From: JBFWNG01 sp050251195
GTDB taxonomy: Bacteria; Bdellovibrionota_B; Oligoflexia; Oligoflexales; Oligoflexaceae
Length of the DNA stretch: 64,000 nt
Reading direction: 5' to 3'
Assembly: GCA_050251195.1 (NCBI GenBank)
Contig: JBFWNG010000012.1
Span: 70,444 to 134,443, forward strand
The position numbers and the translations under genes were made by a program. The notes under the pieces were generated by a model. The model was given only the letters and a program-made list of their open reading frames with translations. It ran no database searches and was not told the DNA's origin. Shown piece by piece: positions 57,291 through 64,000 of the stretch; the first letter of the stretch is position 1, and the number at the start of each line of letters is the position of its first letter.

Positions 57291-59591
57291 CTACAATGGC
57301 CGTGCCTGCTTCATGTAAATGCCGCGTTGCGGATTAACTATGTACTCGAAATCAAGCCTTTTTGCATACTCTGCCCCATACTCGCGAACCAGAGCCGCGT
57401 ATATTACCATGATTTGATCTTTCAGGTCTTTGAGCTGATTAGCATCTAGCACAAGTTGTCCGGCTGGCATCAGGCTACTGAAGGATCGGTAGGTCGAGCT
57501 GGTCGAACCGTCAGGATTGATGTAAACAATGATGTTCTCCGGGGTGGCGCCGTCGATCTCCGGGTTGGTGACGCTAACGTCTTCCTTTTGGGTGACCAGT
57601 TCCAGCTCGAATTTGCCGTTCTCCTTGCGTTCGAGAATGGCCACACCATTCGCTAGTTCATCGACAAACGATGGGTGAACTAGAATCCCCATGTATATTT
57701 TGTGATGATCGATGCCGTAAAAGTCGCGACTGAGAAACGCTTTTTCGTTCCATAAACTCGCATAAACCTTGCCGATGGTTTTGCCGATCTTACGTTTCTT
57801 CTTGAGATCGTCCTTGAGTTCTTCAATTACCTCAGCGTATCGGACTGGATCAAGCGCGGTGTATTTGTCAATCTTGGTTTTCATTCTTGTAATCTCAAGC
57901 GGCGTGTTGCAACTCCCCCCGGGCACGTCGTCACCCGTGACGGTGTCAAAAACACAGCCGGCGAACGACTGGTACAGTCCGGCCCCGTTCAGGCCGGGCA
58001 AATCCTCTGCGTTCGTGCTCGACCGAAAACGAATGCGTCTCTTATCCGGATACGTGCGCTTTATGTGTTCAACTAGGCTATCGACGAAGGCTGGATTGGT
58101 CTTGGTTTCTTTGATAAGTTCCTGCGCATATAGGATATAGGCTTTTCTCAGCTTAGCTTGCGAAATCATGTCGGCTCCGTGCTCGACCGTCATGTCTTGG
58201 AGAAAGTTCTTGAGGGGTTGATTGGCAAACTGTTGGCACTTGGTTTGAGGCGTGGTACACGCTTCGGCGTATTTTCCATTGCACTCCTGAAAGATCTTAC
58301 TGCACAGAGCTGGTGCCAGATTCTGGCCCACGTGCTGATTATAATAGGAGAACGGAATCATGAACGAACCGCTAAACTCTTGGCGGTCATATCCATTCCC
58401 GTTGAGCTCGTTGTCCAATATTCCAAAGTTAGTAGCCTTGGCGCCATAAATTTTTGCCATGGCCGCCCCTGACCCTTCCTCGCGCCAGTGACGAAGTTTT
58501 GTTTCCGTTAGGTTAGCTTCAGGCACCGGCAGATTCTTCACTCGAGACTTGAAGTATTGTTCCGCAGCCTCTCGAAGTGCGTCGGCGCCGCCAGGAAACG
58601 TGTTTTCGTTTAAAATCTTGAATTTGCCGTCAACTTGAGTTTCGAATGCAACCAGGTTTCCGAAATTCGCCGTGATATCGGCATTGCTCAAAGCGGTCTT
58701 CAGGAACATGTTAGGAATATCGAGTGCCTTGGCTCGCAATCGCACATGCGATCCCGGTACTTGAATTTGCGTCGACATCAATCCGGCGATGGGTCCGATG
58801 TCGAGCGGCAGCTCGCTTAGCACTAAAATGTCCTTGTGGGTATACTCTCCTGCCGCCATTTCTGCCGCCGTTGCCTTCTTCAAGTAACCAAACGACTTGG
58901 CAACATTATACACAGGGTTTCCGGCTATGACCTCCACCCTTGCGCAAGGCACGCCTAGGTCTCTGAGCGGATGAACGTTGGGCCAATAGTCCTTTGCGCA
59001 TCCCGGAACGTAAATGACCCGGTTCTCAATAAAGGGCACAGCCGCCCTAAGTCGTTTGAAGGTTTTGACAATCTCGTCAAGTTCTTGTTGAGTGTATTTT
59101 GGAGTTGGATCCTGCGTGCAGTCAACATTGGGTTCGAGGTCACGGTAGACCGCGAAAGCGAGAACTCCGGGCTTCTCATAGACAGGATTCGTGCTAAACG
59201 GTGGGGTGGTCCACTTGTAATCGGGCAAGTAAAAAACCTGCCCTGAGGTCACTTTCTTGGGTTCAGGATAGGAAGAGAGGTCGTTATATTGGGATCCAGG
59301 ATAGTGAGGAACTTTGGCGTCAACAAATTGGAAGTGATACGTATACTTCACGCCATTAATAAAATAAGTGTCATCCCTCCCGTCACTAAAATCCCATAGG
59401 TATTTCACGCTGGAATCATCGGCAGCCAATGACCGCCTCAATTTTTCATAGTCGGATGCATGATTCAGGGTCGAAAGATAATCGATGTCATCTTCCGACA
59501 AGGTTGATGACTTGCCTCGCGGTTTGCAATGGACAACGGCCACGGCGACAATGATTGGTAAGAAAATGCGAACGAATGTTTTGGACGGCAT
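57291..59591 (-). CDS. Exported lipoprotein with PEP/pyruvate-binding (PPDK-N) domain
   Basis: A 766-aa product from ATG 59591, with lipobox AVAVVHC-KPRG. The N-terminal half (about 40-420) is of unknown fold, with MVTHKDILVLSELPLDIGP-like and FRRLRAAVPFIEN segments. The C-terminal part carries the PPDK N-terminal ATP-grasp-like signature: RRIRFRSSTNAEDLPGLNGA then GLYQSFAG, later KVYASLWNEKAFLSRDFYGI, VHPSFVDELANGVAI and the end LDFEYIVNPQRGIYMKQARP. This domain binds ATP in PPDK and PEP synthase; here there is no phosphohistidine or PEP domain, and the protein is exported. Substrate and source of ATP outside the cytoplasm are unclear. Confidence 0.85.
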   Translation of the reverse strand: MPSKTFVRIFLPIIVAVAVVHCKPRGKSSTLSEDDIDYLSTLNHASDYEKLRRSLAADDSSVKYLWDFSDGRDDTYFINGVKYTYHFQFVDAKVPHYPGSQYNDLSSYPEPKKVTSGQVFYLPDYKWTTPPFSTNPVYEKPGVLAFAVYRDLEPNVDCTQDPTPKYTQQELDEIVKTFKRLRAAVPFIENRVIYVPGCAKDYWPNVHPLRDLGVPCARVEVIAGNPVYNVAKSFGYLKKATAAEMAAGEYTHKDILVLSELPLDIGPIAGLMSTQIQVPGSHVRLRAKALDIPNMFLKTALSNADITANFGNLVAFETQVDGKFKILNENTFPGGADALREAAEQYFKSRVKNLPVPEANLTETKLRHWREEGSGAAMAKIYGAKATNFGILDNELNGNGYDRQEFSGSFMIPFSYYNQHVGQNLAPALCSKIFQECNGKYAEACTTPQTKCQQFANQPLKNFLQDMTVEHGADMISQAKLRKAYILYAQELIKETKTNPAFVDSLVEHIKRTYPDKRRIRFRSSTNAEDLPGLNGAGLYQSFAGCVFDTVTGDDVPGGSCNTPLEITRMKTKIDKYTALDPVRYAEVIEELKDDLKKKRKIGKTIGKVYASLWNEKAFLSRDFYGIDHHKIYMGILVHPSFVDELANGVAILERKENGKFELELVTQKEDVSVTNPEIDGATPENIIVYINPDGSTSSTYRSFSSLMPAGQLVLDANQLKDLKDQIMVIYAALVREYGAEYAKRLDFEYIVNPQRGIYMKQARPL

Positions 59592-59825
59592 TGTACTCTC
59601 TGCTCTAAAAAATTGGGGTGAACTGAGATAATTATACTTGAGGTGAATTGGAAAAAGCCAGTTCTTCGAGGGGCGATGACATTTGAAATAATTTACCAAC
59701 AGGTAAAATCAATGGGGACTTCGGAGACAGAAATGATCTAGATAATCATCGGGTGTTTGATATCCTGGTTTTACTTGTCACTAAATGCTACAATTTCAAA
59801 AGCTTCATCAAAGGAGATTGCAGCA

Positions 59826-60947
59826 ATGAAATACTGTTCAACTCTTGTCGCGGCAATGTTGGCTCTCTCAGCGTGCAAATCAACACCAGGCAAGCAGCGT
59901 TTGATGGACTCAGACTCTTCTTCAACCGGCATCTTTCAAGGAACTTCAGAATGGACTCTTCCCTTTGTTGAAAGTGAGAAGGTCAACTGTCCTTCCGGTC
60001 AGGAGCTCTTTACCGCAGGTTTGAATAGAATCGAAAACATCGCCCCGTCAGCGCTGGGCCTGCAAGGCGAATTTATCCTCGAAAAACCTGGGATAAGGCT
60101 CGATAATGCTATTGAGGGCGCCAATTATATCACGCCCAACTATGCGGTCCGGTTTGATTTTTGTTTCGACGGCGGCGAAACATTGGTTTTACACCGCATT
60201 GTTATTCAAAAGAAAAGCGAATACTCGTTTGGCGGACTACAACCACAATTCCACGTCCTCAAGGTAAGTTCACCCCAGCCTCTGCCAGCATTTTCTCAAG
60301 CTTTGTTTGAACAGGACTACTCCGCTATCGCGGGAAAATTCTTAAGCAACAGCGAAGCGGTGCCTTCATATTATATAAAAGGACATAAGTTGGATTCGGG
60401 TCAAAGTTTCTTGACCATAAGCACGTTCACTCAAAACAGCGACCCTGCTGTTGTCGTAGGACCCGAAGGAGACGGTAAACCTACGGTTTCAATCGGCGAG
60501 CTGGAACCAGGAGGCAACCCTTACGAGGCCTATGAAACGCCAATCGGCGAGGATGACGGCCTAGAACTGGCAACGCATGCTTTAACTAAGAACCACCTCA
60601 AATTTAACTTTGTTTATGAAGTTCGAATTCGAGCCGGGGGCTACCGAACCTACCGCTATGATCGTCGTGGTTTGTTGGAAATCACAGATACAAACCCCAA
60701 TTTGGCTTCTACGGTCAGCATTAAGATAGAAAAAAGCGCCGTTAAAGATGCCATGAACTATTCCTCTTCTCATCATAACCTGAGCGACGAATTTGTTTTC
60801 AAGGATCCTGCAGGTCAAGCTGAGTACAAGCTTCTTCCGTTCAGCGATGACACAGGTAGAATTGAAATAACCTATAGAGAAGATTTGGGCATCGAGCCTA
60901 TAACTTTGGAAATCAAACGGGTGTTGTCGCCGATTAATAGTCAATAG
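59826..60947 (+). CDS. Lipoprotein of unknown function
   Basis: A 373-aa product from ATG 59826 (AAGGAG 9 nt upstream; the longer frame from 59757 has no site). The lipobox is LALSAC-KSTP. The body has beta segments (VLHRIVIQKKSEYSFGGLQP; NFVYEVRIRAGGYRTYRYD; IEITYREDLGIEPITL) and few Cys. No family recognised. It is divergent from the PPDK-N lipoprotein. An integrase tail starts immediately after the stop. Confidence 0.72.
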   Translation: MKYCSTLVAAMLALSACKSTPGKQRLMDSDSSSTGIFQGTSEWTLPFVESEKVNCPSGQELFTAGLNRIENIAPSALGLQGEFILEKPGIRLDNAIEGANYITPNYAVRFDFCFDGGETLVLHRIVIQKKSEYSFGGLQPQFHVLKVSSPQPLPAFSQALFEQDYSAIAGKFLSNSEAVPSYYIKGHKLDSGQSFLTISTFTQNSDPAVVVGPEGDGKPTVSIGELEPGGNPYEAYETPIGEDDGLELATHALTKNHLKFNFVYEVRIRAGGYRTYRYDRRGLLEITDTNPNLASTVSIKIEKSAVKDAMNYSSSHHNLSDEFVFKDPAGQAEYKLLPFSDDTGRIEITYREDLGIEPITLEIKRVLSPINSQ

Positions 60948-61070
60948 GAGTTTGCCTTACACCGCTGCACCGAACTTTGGGTTCTTGCCGGAGCAAACAT
61001 CGAAGACATCCGTCGGTTGCTCAACCACAAGTCATCTTCCACGACGATGACGTATATCCCACAGGAGTGA
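60948..61070 (+). pseudogene. C-terminal fragment of a tyrosine recombinase
   Basis: Directly after the lipoprotein stop, the frame reads EFALHRCTELWVLAGANIED, then IRRLLNHKSSSTTMTYIPQE and TGA. The pattern GANIExIxxLLxHxSxxTTxxYI is the end of XerC/D-like integrases with the box II His and catalytic Tyr. Nothing precedes it. It is a different family from the 42957 fragment. Confidence 0.7.
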
Positions 61071-61669
61071 CGAACGCCTCCGGGATATTGGATCAAGGGT
61101 CGGCGTCCAGGAGGGTCACCTCCACCACCACAACCGGAAGAGCCACGACCCTTTTTAAGGCTCGTACCTGCGTTAGCCGACGAAGGTATTTATATGGCCT
61201 CGCAAGGCTTTCAAATGGAGGCTAAATTTTCTCAGCTTAGAACAGAGAAAGTCGGGTTACGAAGTAGAAAGAAATAAAAATTCCAACCGACGATCGAAAG
61301 AAGGTCGAGACCGAGAGATGATAGACTCTGTCGACCTCATTCTACAAAGTGAAAAAGAATCTGAGAAAATAGTGGTTGTGCGGCAATTCGCAACGATGTA
61401 GAAAAAACATCTACAAAAATCCACAAGACAACTTTCTTGAAATTTTCCGTGATACTCTTGCTGAGACTTCCTGACACTCAGTCTCAAGGTCTGAGACTCT
61501 CTATTTCTGGTTTTCATACGCAATACTTGCCCCTTATCCGCTTTTGAGACTCGAGTCTCACGTTGGCACGCTCTTGCAATTACCTACTTGGAGGACACTC
61601 ATGTGAGACTCCGGGCATCAGCACCGGAGTCGGCACCATCAATGAAACTACTCAAACCCGGGGGCTTGT
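61071..61669. repeat. 599-bp gap with TGAGACT repeat cluster
   Basis: TGAGACT occurs at 61462, 61492, 61545 and 61604, and inverted (AGTCTCA) at 61480 and 61554. The pair at 61545-61560 makes a perfect 16-bp palindrome, TGAGACTCGAGTCTCA. The cluster lies directly upstream of the replication-relaxation-like gene and may be its operator, an iteron array or part of a transfer/replication origin. No intact gene is seen here. Confidence 0.65.
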
Positions 61670-62539
61670 TTGAAGGGCAGTCGAATCATAATTTCAGATT
61701 TGGATTTTGAAATCCTGATGTTTCTTTGGCACTGGAAGGTCGCTACGACCTCGATGCTGGGCCTTCGTTTGTACGGCTCAGACCAATCAAGCGGAATCTA
61801 CCAGCGACTAGCACGATTAGAAAGGGCTGGCTACATACTTGCCAGGGCCGGCGTCCGCGGCAAGCACTTTGCTTGGACTCTGACAGAGAAAGGTTTTAGT
61901 GTTGTAAGGCCCTGGTTAAAAGGGCTCCAAGAGGACGGTTTCAGAAGTGAGAACGTCGGCCATGACCTTTTGGTAAGCGCCGTTCACCTCGGATCGTGGA
62001 TTCGAGGGATCCCCGAGGGTAGTGACGTTTTCACTGAGCAGCAACTCCGTCGATATCCTGAATCTGAATACCCAGAATGGGTCCCTCGTACCTCACAGCA
62101 TCGGCCCGACGGTTATTGGAAGGTGAAGGAAGACCCGTCGCATAGATTGATAGCCTTAGAAGTTGAGCTGTCAAGGAAAACGGACTTCGACTATCACGCC
62201 ATCGCAGACTTCTATGCAGCCTGGAAGAGAATTTACCAGGTTGTTTGGGTTGTGGAGAAGGAAAGGTACGGATTGCGGCTGGCAGAAAAGCTTTCATCAA
62301 GGCTAGAACAAAAAGCAGACTATCACAACTTTTTGACCATAGGGCAATTTGTTGAAAGTGGCTGGCAAGCAAAAATTATAGCGGGTTCGGAGACCGGAAA
62401 ATCGCTCCAAGAACTCGTCGATAACACGCCAAGAACAGATCAATCACCGGTTCCCGGCAAGTTATTAATGAACGCAGTGAAGGTCCCTTTCAGAACAGAA
62501 GGTTACAGGATATTTTCGCCAAGCGATTTCTGTCGCTGA
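61670..62539 (+). CDS. Replication-relaxation-like winged-helix protein
   Basis: A 289-aa product, start TTG 61670 with GGGGG about 7 nt upstream. The N-terminal winged helix: IISDLDFEILMFLWHWKVAT, SGIYQRLARLERAGYILARA, WTLTEKGFSVVRPWL. The middle has the family pattern HRPDGYWKVKEDPSHRLIAL followed by EVELSRKTDFDYHAIADFY. Members of this family lie on plasmids and integrative elements with relaxase or replication functions. Downstream excisionase and integrase genes support a mobile context. The TGAGACT cluster is a likely binding region. Confidence 0.75.
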   Translation: MKGSRIIISDLDFEILMFLWHWKVATTSMLGLRLYGSDQSSGIYQRLARLERAGYILARAGVRGKHFAWTLTEKGFSVVRPWLKGLQEDGFRSENVGHDLLVSAVHLGSWIRGIPEGSDVFTEQQLRRYPESEYPEWVPRTSQHRPDGYWKVKEDPSHRLIALEVELSRKTDFDYHAIADFYAAWKRIYQVVWVVEKERYGLRLAEKLSSRLEQKADYHNFLTIGQFVESGWQAKIIAGSETGKSLQELVDNTPRTDQSPVPGKLLMNAVKVPFRTEGYRIFSPSDFCR

Positions 62540-62683
62540 ATGTACCATTCCCGAGTATTTGCCCGATCGGCCCTAATTCTGACCCATAGAAATGAGGTGT
62601 GTTGCACTTGATACAAATGATTCCACACAATGTCATGCATCAATCGCTTTAAGAAGCAAATTGAAATTATATTTGGGGGATTC

Positions 62684-62953
62684 ATGAACCCTTGTCACGA
62701 CGAGAATGTTGGCCCATTGTCATTGAACGAAAAAATTGGTGCTGGTATAAATAAGACTCTGTTCTTTGACAACTCAATAGAATCAAAAGGTCTACTCAAC
62801 GCAACCGAGGTCGCGGAGTTACTCGGAGTTTCTCCGAAAACCATTTACTTCTGGGCCAAGACAAAACGCATTCGAAGCGTTTTGTTAGGACGTTGTGTTC
62901 GATTTAGACCGGTAGACATTCAGGCAATACTTTCTGGACATCGGGACTTCTGA
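62684..62953 (+). CDS. Excisionase-like HTH protein
   Basis: An 89-aa product from ATG 62684 (GGGGGA very close upstream; 62630 is an upstream in-frame start). Residues about 36-80 form a MerR/excisionase-type HTH: LLNATEVAELLGVSPKTIYF followed by WAKTKRIRSVLLGRCVRFRP. It lies 11 bp before the integrase gene, the usual xis-int order. Confidence 0.8.
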   Translation: MNPCHDENVGPLSLNEKIGAGINKTLFFDNSIESKGLLNATEVAELLGVSPKTIYFWAKTKRIRSVLLGRCVRFRPVDIQAILSGHRDF

Positions 62954-62964
62954 AAGGAGTCTCT

Positions 62965-63879
62965 ATGAACATAGAAATGAAAAGAACCAAGCGCGGTAAG
63001 AAATTTCGTGCCCGCTTCATGGTTGACTACACAGCGTTCATGTCGCCTTGGCTCGGAACAAAGGACAAAGCGAAGGAATGGGCTGCCGCAAAGCGAATGG
63101 AAGTTGCCAACGGTCAAGCCGCCACTGGCTCGGCCATACCCGTCTCTGGCTTCGTCGATCTCTGGTTGCAGAACCACGCTTATGCGAGAAAGACACAAGG
63201 TTCGGCGAGAAGGGACGAACAAATCCTAAAGCGGTACCTCGTGTCAGTTCTGGGGAAGAGGAAGCTCTCCTCTGTGACGGTAGCAGACGTTAACTTCCTC
63301 TTTGCTGATCTCCTGCGAGAGAGAAGGCTGGCACCAAAGTCAGTCAACAACGTCTTAGGGATTGTGAAGCGAATGTTCAAGGATGCCGTGTTGTGGGGTT
63401 ATCTTAGCTCCAGTCCGGCGGCGCTGGTCCAAAAGGTAAAGGACGTGCAGAAAGAAGTTACTATTTACTTTGACGACGAGGTATCAAGGCTTCTCCTGTT
63501 CACGAACGAGTTTTTTCCTGAGTACTATCCGCTTTTCGTTTTCTCTTTGAACACCGGGTGCAGACTTGGCGAATGTTTGGCCTTAAGGTGGGGCAAGGTT
63601 TGTTTCGAGACAAGCTTTGCACATATCAGCGCAACGTATGATGAGAGTGTTCGAAAGGTTGTGGAGCGTACCAAGGGAAAGAGGTTTCGGAAGGTTCCGC
63701 TGAACGATGAATGTTTGGAGGTTCTCCGCAAGCTTGTCTTACAAGGTCGTAAAAACGAAAGCGAGTTCATCTTTAGTCGCATTCGTTATGAAGACCTGAC
63801 CCGGAGAGTTTTTAAGCGGATATTGTTGCAAAGCGGTCTTCACGCAGCTGAAGAGCGCGGCGCTAACTTCCATCCCTAA
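62965..63879 (+). pseudogene. Tyrosine recombinase lacking its catalytic C-terminus
   Basis: A 304-aa frame, SD AAAGGAG. The N-terminal arm-binding part is MKRTKRGKKFRARFMVDY; the SAM-like core-binding domain includes FVDLWLQNHAYARKTQGSAR. The catalytic domain starts with Arg200 in NTGCRLGECLALRWG and the Lys strand in ERTKGKRFRKVPLNDE, but the protein stops at GANFHP right where HxLRH should follow. The box II His/Arg and the Tyr nucleophile are lost, so it should be inactive. Full-length relatives have about 360-400 aa. The break is abrupt, like a recombination junction. Confidence 0.82.
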
Positions 63880-63966
63880 TCCGAAATTTCATCAAGTCGC
63901 AAAGCCTCGGGTCGCCCGATTACGAACGCGCGTAGCGCGTTTTCTCTTTTCACTCATATTTTAAAG

Positions 63967-63975
63967 TTATCCACA
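63967..63975 (+). promoter_or_regulatory. DnaA-box match
   Basis: TTATCCACA, a perfect consensus DnaA box, near the window end after the broken integrase. A single copy, so it could be chance. Confidence 0.25.
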
Positions 63976-64000
63976 CAGCGGGTCGAAGGAAGTTGTTGCA

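Overview
The window looks like chromosome from a Gram-negative predatory or Bdellovibrio-like lineage (Bdellovibrionota/Oligoflexia). Three lines of evidence point there. There are three regulators of the TIGR02147 type, a family known mainly from Fibrobacter and Bdellovibrio relatives. There is a very dense set of predicted lipoproteins: 29 with a readable lipobox, most of unknown family. Outer-membrane and periplasmic genes of Gram-negative type are present. Base composition is moderate. The genus is inferred, not shown.

Left part (1-16 kb): a von Willebrand A lipoprotein cut by the window edge, small lipoproteins, a YCII protein, a short TIGR02147-like regulator, and a TolC / HlyD / MacB-type tripartite export operon (5.8-10 kb). 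These are followed by more lipoproteins, a VOC protein, and a phenylalanine-4-hydroxylase-like gene that overlaps a GNAT acetyltransferase.

Middle (16-43 kb): a second VWA lipoprotein; three lipoproteins ending in an R-S-E ADP-ribosyltransferase domain, two of them about 680 aa and divergently placed around a LysR regulator and a tiny His/Cys-rich secreted peptide; a nucleotidyltransferase; an orphan isocyanide synthase (PvcA/Dit1 family); a DUF4143 ATPase; and two of three paralogous lipoproteins with a CxxCH haem-type motif. Between about 32 and 43 kb there is much debris: a histidine-kinase tail, an IS91-like relic, disrupted small genes, an 85-bp inverted duplication and short repeats.

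Island (43.3-48.6 kb): two direct 21-bp copies of the 3' end of an initiator tRNA-Met flank a toxin-antitoxin-like module with a palindromic operator, a TPR protein with paired cysteines, a repeat-rich control region and a two-domain AAA+ ATPase. An integrase tail lies just outside. This is the best candidate for an undescribed mobile system.

Right part (48.6-64 kb): lipoproteins, two trypsin-like proteases flanking the third CxxCH paralogue, another TIGR02147 regulator, and an exported protein with a PEP/pyruvate-binding (PPDK-N) domain. Last comes a plasmid/ICE-like remnant: an integrase tail, a cluster of TGAGACT repeats, a replication-relaxation-like protein, an excisionase and an integrase that stops before its catalytic C-terminus. 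All family names come from motifs read by eye; no search was run.
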